Source: Mercurialis annua
Lineage: Eukaryota; Streptophyta; Magnoliopsida; Malpighiales; Euphorbiaceae
Direction: 5' to 3'
DNA length: 64,000 nucleotides
Assembly (NCBI RefSeq): GCF_937616625.2
Contig: NC_065575.1
Location: 4,285,501 to 4,349,500 of the forward strand
Both the position numbers and the translations under genes were made by a program. Positions 12,705 to 25,008 of this stretch are shown piece after piece (position 1 is the first letter of the stretch; the number at the start of each line of letters is the position of its first letter). The notes below the pieces were generated by a model. It made no database searches and had not been told where the DNA came from. It saw nothing but the letters and a program-made list of their open reading frames with translations.

Positions 12705-15700
12705 TCTTTATAAAGTAAATATCATTTTACTTATTATCATTCTCATCGTTCGAGCACCTTTTGAACTAAGAAAATTTAAAAGAATATAATCTGTATATCT
12801 TAACACAATTTTATGAATTTTATAAAAATTCATCGTTTAATGTAAGAAAATGCAAGAAAGTCCGTGTATTATGAAATCTCTTATGTTTAAAATCCACCAT
12901 TTTATTTTCCACTTCCTAAATGAAAAAAATTAAAATCCATCTTTTTTAATGAATCATGAATTGTGTGACAATTTAAATTTACCACATATTTTCTTATAAA
13001 TCTTTGAATTAAATATTCAATCCGAACGGTAAAATTTATAAATCCATCAATCTTCATTAAAATCCATGGATATAGTAAAATCTATGTATTTAAAACCTCT
13101 CAATCGAAAAGGTCTACAAATGAATAATTATGACACTCATCTGATAGTTAAATAAAAAAAAGTTTATTTAAAATAAATAAATATACATAGGCCGATTTGG
13201 TTTTGTAAATCGGACCGAAACATATCCAGTCAAATACGATTGGAAACTTGTAAAATCCATAACCGGAAAAAAATCGGCCCGAAATCGTAGGGAGGTGGGC
13301 TCCAGGCTGAGTCCAAATTGATTATGATAATGTTAAAAATCACGAACTTTACATGTTTTTTTTTTATTTTAATCACGCAATTTAAATTGTCATTTTCATG
13401 CACGACTACCACTTTTTTTTCAAACTCATACACGGTGTTGAGGTGTCATGGCACCATTTGTGTAATTCGCCGAGGTAGAGGTTATTTTACACTAATAAAT
13501 GAGTGTGACCTCAGCGCCGTGTATGAATCTAAAAAAAATGGTAGTTTATGCTTGAAAATGACAAAATTTCAACTGCGTAATTAAAATGAAAAAATATGTA
13601 AAGTTCATGATTTTTTTTAACATTAATATTTATCGTCTTTTTTATATTATTTAATTAGATCTAATTCATTAATAGTCTCCATCACACCTATAATTCATTG
13701 AATTGCTTTTTTTTTTTAAGTTAGTTAAATGTTTATCTCTAATTTTCTATCGCTTGATTAGGTAAAAATTATTGATAATACTAGTTATATCTATATTTAG
13801 TTGAATGAATTTAACAAAAAAAATTATCAAATTTATTTTCATATTTTATTGTTTTTTTATCAATACTTATTTTATTGCTTGATTATTTTAATTTATTATA
13901 TATTAGCCAGAGATTTATTTTATTTCTTTCGTATCATAAGATTAGCTTACAATGTTCGATAAAAAATTAATTTAATTTAATTTTTTTGAACTAGTTGAAA
14001 CTATGAATCGAAGTCAGTCAATTCCAAGCTTGCCCAAAATTGAACGAGAGGCGGCTCATGGCCGTTTCCAGATCCCTTTAACTTGAGCTAGTGATTTCAA
14101 ACCGAAATTTTCATTTTATGAATCGTGACCATCTCTAACACAAATCATATAGTTTGGAAATTCATTTATATTCATACCTCATAATGATTTTAAAATATCA
14201 AAATTTAAAATTTAAATCTATAAAATAAAATAGGATTATTATAGCAAGAACTGCACTGAACCATCCTAAATTGTACTTGATCAAATTACAACTAAATTTA
14301 TAAATACAAATTCCGTTGTATGTTTTAATATTATTGTACTATTTATAAATGTTAATTTGATTCAATAATAAATGAAAAGAAATTAGAATTTAGTACCTTT
14401 TTAATTATATAATTTATTTTTAAAATAATTATTAAATTGTAAGTTTGCAACATTATAAAAAATATTACATAAAATAATATGCATTTGGATTAAATTGCAA
14501 CAAGTTTTAAAAAATTTAATTTTTTTCACCATAGGTCGAGTTAAAAATGATAAAAAAATAACAAAAAAAACACTAAAAAAAAATTGATTGAAAAACATTG
14601 GCTAAAAATGCAGCGAAATGATCAAATTGTGACATCATTAGAAAAACTTAAAAGTTTGTTTACATTCCAACTACCCATAAAATTTAGATTTTTTTTTTTT
14701 TGCAATTGGACCTTAAAAAAATATATACGTGACATAGCAACAAAATTAACGCCTACAAACTAATAAAAAACAATTATCCTCGTAGATATAGCACAATCTC
14801 AACTGCGGTACCATCTAAACAACCAGCGTATTTTCTTCTCGTCGTTTTTTTCTCTCACTGCCGCTATCAACAACAAAAGGGAAGAAGTATCTGTAATAAC
14901 AATCCCGCCGCCACTCCTACACCATCACCACCTATTCTTCCTCATCGACACTGCCCATTTTAAGCTTTTTCCAAATACCAGATGATGTTTCAGATTACTC
15001 AACATGCAATGCTCAAACCAAATTGTTCTTGCAGTTCGCCACTACCCTTCATCGATATCTCTATATTTTTCTAATAGCCTAATGAACAATCTTTCTAACC
15101 CTTATTTTATAAAACAAATAATAAAAGGAAATCCATTAACAAGCTATGATATTCACAGATTTAAGCAGCTCCTCCAAAATATATTTCAATTGCATAAAGC
15201 TGCTGTATTTTTCAATTTGTTCATTCTACCACTTCTACATCGAAGTACTCAACCTGCTCAGACTCGAAGAAGGAACAAGGAACAAGATCACAATGCCAAG
15301 AAATGTCCGGAGAACGTAGATCTTATTTCCAATCGTTAAATATCTTCGTATAGATGACACTAAAAAGATTCATCTAACGGAATTGTGGTATATATACAAT
15401 CGTTCACAAACGTAACATAATTAGCAATTAAATATAGCCTATTCCCTTATGTAGCCTATATCCAGCAAAATAATCATAGGTCCACACCTATGTAGCACCA
15501 AAACAAAAAATTTGAAATGAAAAACACCGAAATGAGAAATGGCAAAATGGGAATTTTATACAAATATGTTACAAACATAGAGTTTTAGAGTTTCAAATGA
15601 GCTTTCGGAAACTGATATAAAAATGCTGAAATTATGCAGACGTTGAGAATTTTTCATGCAACATAGATCCAAAGATTCCAAACTGATAAACAGAATCAAG

Positions 15701-16424
15701 AGTTAGAAACAGCAACCAGTAATAGTTGTATATCTATCAAAAGATAATAATGAAGTATTTACGAAGAAGATACGACACAAAGTATTAAGTATAAAAAGCT
15801 GAAAGATGCACCAAAACGCCAAAACCTGGAGAACACACCAAGCAATAAACTCTTCCAATTTTTCATTTTGAAGTCAAGCCATTTTCCGTTCTTTTGCTCT
15901 TTTAAAGATGAACAAGACTCGATATAAGACATGTCATTAAAATATGAAGGTAAGACATTAGCACTAACAATGTCTGGTTCTATGAATTCAGCGTCTCATC
16001 TATGACAGGCCCAGTAAATAGCAAAATGCAGAAAATCATAGCTATAGTCAGCAAGAAACAGTTCGAAATTAAAGGAATCGTTAAGTAACTAAAGCAAATA
16101 AAACTCGGCAGTTTCTACCGGAAAGCACACACCAATAGTGTACAGAGATTACGTCATAAATTATCGAAAAACACACTATTCATTTTCTTCCTAAAGAAAA
16201 TGTCATTCGGAGATTTGTGTAATTCTTGTAACTGCAAGGCTCTTGTATCATCCCTCATTATCATAACATCCCCGGTTTGCGCAAATCGTACGGAGAAGGG
16301 TGGTACCATAATTTAGCCTGATTCATTATTTAAAATAGAGCTTCTCTTAGCATCTAATCGCCATGAATAATAAGATGCCGAGCGCTTAAAAGAAAGTATT
16401 TAGTCACCTGTACAATCGCATAAT
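12705..16424. other. Intergenic with one MITE; 3' flank of the RRM gene
   Basis: No supportable gene. About 13326-13620 is a foldback element (listed separately). The remainder is AT-rich. An open frame at 15004-15339 has no domain. The rightmost few hundred bases probably include the 3' UTR of the RRM gene. Confidence 0.45.
13326..13622. repeat. Foldback MITE related to the element at 30253
   Basis: Left arm TAATGTTAAAAATCACGAAC and TTTACATG is mirrored on the right by ATGTAAAGTTCATGATTTTT and TTAACATTA; the paired arms extend for about 85 bp, with CATTTTCA and ACTACCA also mirrored. The AATGTT...GAACTTTA(C) design resembles the element at 30253-30559. No target duplication recognised, so the exact ends are uncertain. 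Confidence 0.6.
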
Positions 16425-19400
16425 TTAACGTTTTCCACGATGCCCGCCACCTGATCTCGCACCAGGAAAGCGAGCAAATTGCAACCTTAAATGGGACGAG
16501 TCACGGTCATGCTCATCAAATCTATAACCTGCAAAATCGAGCTCTGGTATTTTACGCTGAATAACTGACCACGCTTTGAATGTCGAATTAACGAGCAGAT
16601 AAGAGTTTTAATGGCGCTCAAAATCAATTATTGCAGGTACACACGCTTAATCAATTACTACAGGTACACACTCGATATATAACATATATGCCAAGATTAG
16701 TATGCCGAGCTACTGTTCTACCTTCATTACGAAACGCACCGCACACGAGGAATAGGACAAAAGAGCCCATCTGTTTCCAAAATTTACGGTCGCCAATAGG
16801 GTATGGTATCTATCGCAAGAAGAATGCAGTTTGCATAAGCTGGCATGAGGCTTCATATGGCAGAAGGAAACTACAGAACCTTGAGGTTAAACATGACTTT
16901 GCAACATCTCCGGTGGATTCCATTTAGATTCTCAACTGAATGTCTAATTGCATAGATCTCAGATCGTTTTAGTATCCTGTTTGACCAGTAACCAGTCGCC
17001 TATAACTCGTTCAGACCCTTGAAGCCAAGTAGGTTTTAAGTCGATTATACTGTTTTGGTTGGTAATAGTGACACAAATGAACTGACTGATCCTCAGTTCT
17101 GGGAGAGGATGAAAATTAGAAAGGCTACTAGTCCAAAAACGTCCATCTACAGCCAACTTCTTTCACGAGATGCCTTATCAATGCCAAACTATTGTTAGTC
17201 GTGATGCGAGTTTGAATTTGTGATTAGGTGTTTAATATAAGAATTGAATGTCAAAACCATCTTATGTTACCAAAGATCATAAATACTATAAAAATCGACC
17301 TATTTGTAGTCATTAAACCATCATAGAGGCTCTGAGTTAATCCAACCAGTTCCCTCAATCCAGTCCAGAATAGTACAAAAAAATTGAGGAAAAAAAGGAG
17401 CTGATAACAAATTGAAAGCATGCAAGTATAATGGACCAATGAAGGGAGGGAAGGACAAAGCATGTTAAGCTCACCATGTAACGCATCCATGGCCGTGGCA
17501 GAATGTGCAGGACTCAAAAAGTCAACAAAACAGAGTACCAGCGGATCTCCTCCAGGCTGTAAGATTTCAAATTTAATTTCAAGTTACTACCATATTGGCC
17601 TACATATCAGAAGAGGAAAACAAATACAGAGAAAAGAAAGGAACTCACACGTCTTGATTCCTTGCTCACGAGTCTCACTTCTTTGTAACCAACAAAAGGA
17701 CGGAAGATATCTATTATGATTTCACTGAGTTGAGGAACAAAAGAAATAAACCTAGAAAGGAAAAGGAAAAGCAACTGTAGGGTTGCACATGGAAACCAAT
17801 GAAGGATACGTGCAACCTCCCGTCGAGAACAATCAGATGGCAACCCCTCTACAAACAGTGTGCTGGAAGCATCGGGAGGAAGGGAAATTTCAGGTCTTCC
17901 TGACCCCAGAGACCTGTCTTTCCCAGCAGGCCCTGGTTCCAAGCCTCCCATACCCTCGATACGTGGATCGTCAGCAGGACGACTAGGAACTCCACTAATT
18001 GGTCTAGCAGATTGTCCTCCATTATATGGTGGAACTGGCTGAAATACAAATACTGGTAGTCAGTTCCTATACAAAATCAAGCAGCGTGATATGGAGGTCC
18101 AGAAAATATATTAAGAATAAAAAAGTTAACTACCGCGCCGCGCAAGTATCGCTCATACGATGCTTCAATGGAATCTGTATCTCTAACTGAACGTAGAGGT
18201 CCTCTGTCATCTTCACGGGCATAATAATTGGGCGGCTGATGCCCACTAGGAATATCTGTTAGATTACGTATTTTTAATCCAGTAAAAGATTTAAATAATC
18301 AAGAATAAAGTAAAAGAAAGTGCTAAAAAATATAACACTCAGAGCAGAACAATTCAAGAATCGGTACAGAATAGGGATCTAAATGGCTTGCAGTAGTAAT
18401 AGGAGAACAGTAAATTTTAAACTAACCCTTCTTTATCTCCTAGGACATGCAATTCATATTATTACATAAACTACAAGCTAGCACATTTTGGTTCCCTAAT
18501 CAACATTCACACAAAAATGGAGAGATCGGATTCGGAAATATCCATTAACCATAGTCATACACCCAAAATTTATCCAGGAAACAAAGTTCTATGGTTCATC
18601 AGGTTGTATTTGCTTATGATAACCTTGTAATTTTAAGGCTAGTAAAACAAAAGTTGAGTATCAAATAACTTCATAGTTGTTGCTCATTTACAATAGCCCT
18701 TGATCGAGTTTCACCCCACCATTTTTGTGGTGACAAGGACTCACTCTCCCAAGCCAAAGCCCAGGATCACAGTCAAATCCTGGAATGTGGACCACCCGCA
18801 AGCCACATACCTGGCAATTCCGGGCTATAATGGCTAGCAACCACTCCATTTATTAAAAAAAAAACGTAGCCGGGGTTTGAATTGGCAACCATGGTACGCA
18901 GATGGCTGGGGCTTAGACCACTAGACCAACTTCGCCCCTCATTGATATGGAAAAAGTTGATAAAGAAAATGGAGCTCCATCCTAAGTAATTGCTGGTATG
19001 CGGCATAAACAGTTTGATACGAGTTGCCGAATGGACTAAATAATGTTGGCCTCAGCTCCTCACAGCTGGTTTCATGGAATTCTATTTGTGTTTTAATTAA
19101 CCACTGAATAAACTTACAGATAGTTTTAATCCTAATTTGAGATATTTCAATTCTTAATCTTTTTCTTATTCTCTCGAATAACTTCTTATAGAAGTGAAAT
19201 GTTGTTAGATATATAATTATAAAAATTAATGATAATAAATTTACTAAATTAAGACATAAGCTAACCAATCTATCAATTTAACTAAACAGGTGAATTTGTT
19301 AAGTATTAAAGGAGAACGAATTGAAAAGAAAGTGAACTCAATATCTATATATAATTACTCAAAAATTGAAGAGAATTTTAAGAATAAAGTACCGTAATCG

Positions 19401-19534
19401 GAGCGAGGGCGTTTGCCGACGATGGTAGGTGGCTGCTGTATCTGTTGCTGCTGCGGCGGCGGCGGTTGCTGCTGCTGAAGCTGCTGCTGCGGTGGCTGGC
19501 GTAGGTCGCTGTATCTCCAATAGGCGTCGGCCAT
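16425..19534 (-). CDS. RRM-domain RNA-binding protein (246 aa, 6 exons)
   Basis: Predicted nuclear RNA-binding protein with one C-terminal RRM, like plant 'RNA-binding protein 2' or nuclear-speckle RBPs. Exons are 19393-19534, 18134-18255, 17810-18038, 17649-17710, 17475-17556 and 16425-16528, summing to 247 codons with stop. The N-terminus MADAYWRYSD is followed by a Gln/Pro-rich tract (residues about 14-36) and a basic KRPRSDYD. The RRM spans about residues 141-232: RNP2 LFVEGL, then FRPFVGYKEVRLVSKES, RNP1-like LVLCFVDF, and HLRLQFAR. The tail is Gly/Arg-rich (GARSGGGHRGKR). The RRM is split over four exons, so no single open frame shows it. The family is clear; RNA targets are unknown. 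Confidence 0.92.
18690..18945 (-). mobile_element. Possible tRNA-derived SINE in RRM gene intron 1
   Basis: On the minus strand, TTGGTCTAGTGGTCTAAGCC resembles a tRNA A box region, and CCAATTCAAACCCCGGC a B box about 40 bases later. This is followed by a T-rich stretch and a GC-richer body with AGCCCGGAATTGCCAGG. No convincing target duplication, so the extent is approximate. It lies in the 1.1-kb first intron (18256-19392). Confidence 0.5.
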
Positions 19535-21513
19535 AACTAGGAGAAAGGGGGAGGAAGAAGACTTCGAAGAAGTAGAAGTGTTTATTTTCCAAACCGGAGA
19601 TGTCAGACCAAGTTTAGAGTAGTTCAATAGTTAGTGAAAATGGGTGAGTGGTATCGGGTCGGATCGGGTGTAAAAACTTAACCTGAGTAATTAATGAATT
19701 AATTGTGATCTTTATTGTACTTTACTTATATTTCATTTTAGTTACTGTGATTTTTTTTTGGGGGGAAATTAGACAGTACACCGCATAACAGCAAAATAAT
19801 CTCACTTATACTGTTTAATTAGTCTGTGTTGAAGAATACTTAATCAATTTGCAGAAATACTTTATCGATTGCAAAAGTATGGTTTTGAATCTACTCTTCT
19901 GTTGTCCTTTCAATCATCTAGGCCATTTTTTTTTATGTATGGACCTATCTCTAATATAACCCTATTTCTCCATTTTTTATTTTGATTCCCCAGCAAATCA
20001 TATAAAGGTTTAAAATTTTAGTAATTAAATTCCGTCGATACCGCTGTTAGTGCATTATCTTTTCTTACAATACAAACTGAAGTAATCAGACATGAAAAAG
20101 AGTTTATCGAACCAATTTCAAAGAAGAGGAAATAAATTAAGGGTAGCGTACAAAATAACGGTTGTGGCGGCTGAGGGTTTCTCGGAATGTGAATTTGCTA
20201 GAGTTGATGGGTTTGCGGTGGATTTGCCGGCAGCAGTGGATCCATGAAATCAGTGTTGGACCGCTCTACAATTTGTTCATACATTGCTCGTTTATTTTTT
20301 TTGGAGAAAATGGTACATTAAAAAGAGAAGAGGAGAGAAATGAGTAGTTGATGATTTTGAGAGTCATTGAGCATGGTAAGTGGGTATGTTAACAAGGTTT
20401 TTTTAGGAAAGCCATTAACAAAAAAATAAAACCAGAGGACAAAAACTCTTCTCTTCTGTTTGGTTTTTGATTAAAATATCTATATACTAGGCAATTCGGC
20501 TTTCTTAAATTCATTGTTAAATTAATGACATGGTTTATTATGAATATTCTGTAGGTTTAAAATTTTATAAAACCCTTAGTATACTGTAGTAAATTAAAAT
20601 TAAATTAATTAAACTGTTAGTAAATTATTAATAAGCCGTTAATAAACTATTTTTGAGTCTTGGTTCGCGAAATTGAATTGGACAATTGTTTTGCTGATAA
20701 ATTTTAATCAATTAAAAAGAAAAATGAAAATAAGTTTGCTATTGATTATATTTTATGAAATTTAAAACAACATAAAAAATACTAACTGTTACGGTAAAAT
20801 TAAACAATTAACAATAGTCGGGAAAAAAATATAAAGACTGCTATAATTTATTAGAGTGTTACGAAAGGTATTTTTTTAAGAGAGAGAGAAAGAGGTTATT
20901 GAGATATTTAGTCGATCTAAATTTAGTTTATTACTCTCTCCGTTCTAAATTGATAGACACTATTTTAATTTTTTTGTTTCAAATTATAGGCACTAAATAT
21001 TTACTTTGCTAAGTAATTTTCAAATATATTTTCATTAACTATAAAGAATATTTTGGAAAGACAACAAAAATCAAAAAAACAAAAACAAAAATTAGCACTA
21101 TATTAAATGAGAGAAAGTATTATATTTCTTCATATATAAATTCATTTTAACTAGAGAATCTAAATTATTTAATACCCATATTAATTCTAAACTCTCTATC
21201 AATTTGAACAAATTCTAAATTTAATTTTTTTTATCAAAGGCTAAAATTAATTCTAAACTTAATTAACTATGCATATTTTGTTCGTATGTCAAAATATACT
21301 AAAATTGTTCCTTGACATGCTAAAATTATACACATAATATTTTTACAAATATTTTTGCATACTAACAAAATACTAAATCCGTATTATATATATAAACTAA
21401 AATTATACCAACAACTTACCATTTATCTATTAGAAGTATACAATGTTATTTTAAACCAGTCATAGTAAAATCTAATTAAGACAGTAATTTTGCCTCTTAA
21501 AAAAGACAAGTCA
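19535..21513. other. Intergenic between RRM gene and first Yippee gene
   Basis: Contains the RRM gene promoter side, a possible short minus-strand reading frame near 20190-20280 (see findings), a Stowaway-like MITE at 20934-21117, and AT-rich sequence. No further gene supported. Confidence 0.45.
20934..21117. mobile_element. Stowaway-like MITE (184 bp)
   Basis: Begins CTCTCTCCGTTCTAAATTGA and ends AATGAGAGAAAG, with a TA dinucleotide on each side, as in Tc1/mariner-derived Stowaway MITEs. Inner parts (GACACTATTTTAATTTTT versus AAAATTAGCACTATATT) are also roughly inverted. No coding capacity. Divergence makes the family assignment tentative. Confidence 0.55.
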
Positions 21514-22730
21514 TTAATTTTCTTGGAAAATCTTGAGCTTCTCAAGAATAAAGTTGCCTTCCTTATACCTTTGTTTTTTATCATAAGCAGTCACATACTT
21601 CCAACCCAACGGCTCACCACACTTACTGCAATTGATCTGAGCAATGGTGAATAGACCGGTGAGCATTTGTTTATCTTCTTTGCGTCCCAACACAACGTTC
21701 ATCGCATGAGAGAACAAATAGGCCTGCCCTGACTTTGCCTGATTCAGTATTTGTAAAGAAAAGTTGTCAATTAATTTTGATGTTTCACCAAAATGTGTAA
21801 TTTACAAGGCTCAACTTTTACGCAGCGCGGAAATGGAATGCCGAAGCACGAAAAGATAAGCGGAAAACGATAAAAAGATGTTTTCTATATATACTCTAAC
21901 TCAAATGGTATAAGCGCTAGACAGAAAACTGTCAAAGTCGTGGATTCAATTCTTTCAACAAGCGCTCTCTTTCTCTAATTATAAAAAAAATATAAAATTA
22001 TATACAGTGGTGGAAAAAAAAATTATTTAGGAGGGAAGGAATTTTATTTGGCAAAATTACATTTGGCTTTTTCTACATTGAACAACCCATTGTTCAATTA
22101 TTATTTTTAAAGTTTTCTGACCAAACGAACTCATTAATTAGCTCAATTTTTAAATAAACAATCATTCCCTCTCTTTTAAATTTAAGAAGTTCTAACAAAT
22201 TACTAATATTCATAATACCAATTTTTACAAATAAGTTTATATGATTCTATTTTCATGCTTTGAAAGTTTAACAGTTAGAAAATTTACTTTAAAATGTTAA
22301 TTATGATACTTATAATAATTAAAGGATTGAAATATACATTTAACCAAAAAAAACTAAATATCTAGTCTGCTCTTCTATTTCTCTTTTGAAAAAATTGATA
22401 GCCCCTCTTCCATTAATGGAGAGATGGAACTTTGGTTAGGGGACAACGCTCATCTAAAAATATCACCCTATATGGCCATATGAATATATTTTTAATAGAG
22501 GGGTCGGTCGCCCACCCTTGTTTCTCCTAGATCTCGCCAATGAGTATATTAATATTATATATAGAGTTTCGACGTTTCAGAAAGAAAAATAAAACGTGCA
22601 AATGTAAAGATTAAATAATTTTCCATGCAACATAACTCACCTTATAAGATGTTGAAAGAAGATCACTAAAGAAAGCAAGAGGATTTTTGCAATTTATGCA
22701 GCTGTAGAAGGGATCATCTCCAGATTCCAT
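21514..22730 (-). CDS. Yippee-like zinc-binding protein (104 aa, 2 exons)
   Basis: Small conserved eukaryotic Yippee-domain protein; biochemical role in plants is not settled, though the fold is a zinc-bound beta-barrel like that of cereblon. The start is at 22730; exons are 22641-22730 and 21514-21738 (105 codons with stop), separated by a phase-0 intron of 902 bp. The two zinc-binding CxxC motifs are present: C11-x2-C14 (YSCINC) and C67-x2-C70 (NCSKC), followed by [20 protein letters not shown] and the C-terminal [10 protein letters not shown], both family hallmarks. [10 protein letters not shown] and [10 protein letters not shown] are also typical. A paralogue with the intron at the same place lies at 32803-33859 in the opposite direction. 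Intron 1 contains a SINE. Confidence 0.9.
21890..21992 (+). mobile_element. tRNA-derived SINE, family 1, copy 2 (in Yippee intron)
   Basis: TCTAACTCAAATGGTATAAG and CGCTAGACAG form the A-box side; GTCGTGGATTCAATTC is a B-box-like segment; then CAACAAGCGCTCTCTTTCTC and an A-rich tail. It is the most diverged of the three family members. No clean target duplication; flanks are AT-rich. Confidence 0.65.
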
Positions 22731-23499
22731 CTAACACAAACAATTAACGTTAACAATTTTATTTATTAAGAAATTTAATTAGATTGAGAAAATTAATGTA
22801 TTTGTCACCAAAAAAATTAATACTTACCTTCTCTACAGATGAAAGGAAGGAATAATATGTTGAAGTTAAAGATAATGAATGAGTAATAAGAGAAGAAATG
22901 AAAATGTTGTTTGAAAGCTACTTTATTTTTAATTTGTTGACTTTACTATTCATTGATAATGGCATGTTAACAATATCACTTATTCAACTCATTCTTTTTT
23001 TGTAAAAAAACCTCACTTTTTTCTAAATTACAACGCCTTTAAGGGGTTGATTTTCTGACATTTTAATCGGAAAATCACTTCCTCCTTCACCTTTCTTCAT
23101 TATTTTCAGTTTTAGTTAGCTTTTATCTCTAATAATTACTTATTAAATGGAGTTTATTGTATTTTTGTTGGTATATTTTCGATTTTTTTTGAAACATTTT
23201 GTCATTTTAAGTTTTTTTAATTTGCATGTTAAGAATTCATGATCCGAATGAAAATATTTAAAACTTTTTAGCTTTGCATGTCAATTTTTCTTGTTTAGAT
23301 GATGATACATAAACTTTTCAATATTGATTTTTTTTAATATTATATTATATTTTGATTGTTTTTATTAACATTTGTTTTATGTAGCTGGTGATTTTCTATC
23401 TATTTGATTCACTTTAAAAAACATTTTTAAAAAAATTGAAGTTTTAAAGAATTCAAACGGTTTATCAGCATTGTTGAACGAGATTCAAGTTAAGGCTCC
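22731..23499. other. Promoter side of first Yippee gene up to retrotransposon
   Basis: AT-rich, no gene seen. It ends with the 5-bp target duplication CGTAC at 23500-23504 that abuts the copia insertion. Confidence 0.5.
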
Positions 23500-23504
23500 C
23501 GTAC

Positions 23505-23746
23505 TGTTGGAAAGTTATTGAATTTAAAAAATTAAAAAGGAAAAAGTGCCTTGTAACTTGAAATGAGAAGATAGAGAGTTTTGTGGTTTTCCCACATTGC
23601 TTAGGAAAACTCAATACATTGGGTTTATAAACTTGGTCTTTCTCATATGGGTTTGGGCCCCAAGGGGTACCCAGTTTTGTGAACGGGCTAGGAGTTACAT
23701 CCTACCCGATTTACCACACACGCGCGCGCGCGCCGTCCGTCCGGCC
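23505..23746 (+). repeat. Truncated copia LTR1
   Basis: Matches the first 242 bases of LTR2 (from TGTTGGAAAG to the CCGTCCGTCCGGCC segment) with no differences that I could see, then stops. It lacks the TATA box and the rest of the LTR. Confidence 0.9.
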
Positions 23747-23852
23747 TAACTTGTTATTACCCATTGCCTATTGAATGAATCATCCATAATGGTAACCCGA
23801 CCTAACTGACTGGAGATCCCAAGAAATAGGTTCAATGGGTAATAACAAGTTA
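23747..23852. repeat. Foldback at deletion junction (20-bp inverted repeat)
   Basis: Bases 23747-23766 are the exact reverse complement of 23833-23852, enclosing a 66-base loop. In the intact unit the second arm exists (29004-29023 region) but the first does not, so the first arm was added at the junction between LTR1 and the 3' internal fragment. Confidence 0.9.
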
Positions 23853-24291
23853 TGAATGATATGAGCCAGAACATGCAAAATTAATGCATGATTCCTAAAG
23901 CGAGAAGAGGATGAGTTAATAGAATCTCTTAATGAAGTCTATACTCCATATGGAGTGGAGTACCTAGCTATAGGAGTACTCTTGATAGCTTCACCTTTGT
24001 GAATGTGGAAGTGGGGCCGCTTCCTATGAAATTTGAGGCAAAATTTCTAGAGCGTTCACTAAACTGGGATAGACGTGCAGGGCCATAAATGCACGGGCTT
24101 TAGAAAAACACTTATGAAAAGAACGTGCGTGGTTTGATGTCCGAGATAGAGTTCAAGACTACGAGTCACTCTTGTTGAATCAGAATCTTACTCACTACGC
24201 AAAGGTTCAAATCGAAAGATACCTTTGTTTATGCACAATCTTAACAGAAATTGCTCGAGAAACTTTTTTTTTAAAATTCAAAGTGGGGGAT

Positions 24292-24976
24292 TGTTGGAAA
24301 GTTATTGAATTTAAAAAATTAAAAAGGAAAAAGTGCCTTGTAACTTGAAATGAGAAGATAGAGAGTTTTGTGGTTTTCCCACATTGCTTAGGAAAACTCA
24401 ATACATTGGGTTTATAAACTTGGTCTTTCTCATATGGGTTTGGGCCCCAAGGGGTACCCAGTTTTGTGAACGGGCTAGGAGTTACATCCTACCCGATTTA
24501 CCACACACGCGCGCGCGCGCCGTCCGTCCGGCCGGCCTGGCCTGGTCTGGGTGGGTGGTTCGGTTCGGCTAGCACTTTATTTTTTGCATACAAAAGTATT
24601 AATGATTTTTTATTCAATTATTTTGTAACTGTAATGACTCTTCCACTCCATCTGACTGTTGATGTTTTTCTTCATTAAATCAGAAATCATTTTCTGTATT
24701 TATTGTTCACTCAGCAGCTATGTTTTCTTAGCCTATAAATACTGGCTTCATTTTTCATTTTAGAATATACAAAAACACAGAGCAATACAGAGAAAGTGTT
24801 TTAGAGCTGATTTCACAGTGCAGTGTGATCAGTATTTCCGGCTGTTTTATCCTAGGGACGCCGCGGTTGATAGTCAGCTTTGCACCTCCGAGCTGTGCCG
24901 CGAAACGTCTAAAAGAGAGCGACCTAGTCCGCGACTCAGCCTCATCATATTCAGTTTTACAGCAATTGTATCAACA
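24292..24976 (+). repeat. Copia LTR2 (functional 5' LTR of the long unit)
   Basis: Runs from TGTTGGAAAG to GTATCAACA and is preceded by a purine-rich tract (AAAGTGGGGGA, 24280-24290). It contains an alternating CG tract, then CCGTCCGTCCGGCCGG and GGTGGGTGG repeats, and a TATA box at 24734-24740. It overlaps no other gene. Confidence 0.92.
24734..24740 (+). promoter_or_regulatory. TATA box of the copia LTR
   Basis: CCTATAAATACTGG is a consensus plant TATA context. It implies transcription starting around 24765 and defines the approximate U3/R border. The same box is at 29917-29923 in LTR3 and absent from truncated LTR1. Confidence 0.7.
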
Positions 24977-25006
24977 ATTTTTAGACGTGTCCCTTTACAA
25001 TTGCTG
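24960..25006 (+). other. Hairpin spanning the LTR2 end and leader
   Basis: CAGCAATTGTA (24960-24970) is the exact reverse complement of TACAATTGCTG (24996-25006). The loop holds the LTR end and the position where a primer-binding site should be. The leader from LTR end to the gag start codon is only 32 bases, and I see no match to the usual initiator-Met primer site (TGGTATCAGAGC). Confidence 0.6.
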
Positions 25007-25008
25007 CC

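Noticed and set aside
15004..15339. 111-codon open frame on the plus strand
   Set aside because: No domain, no similarity that I recognise, no plausible promoter or splice context, composition like the surrounding intergenic DNA.
16631..16927. 98-codon plus-strand frame
   Set aside because: It lies in the last intron of the minus-strand RRM gene; no domain and no independent evidence.
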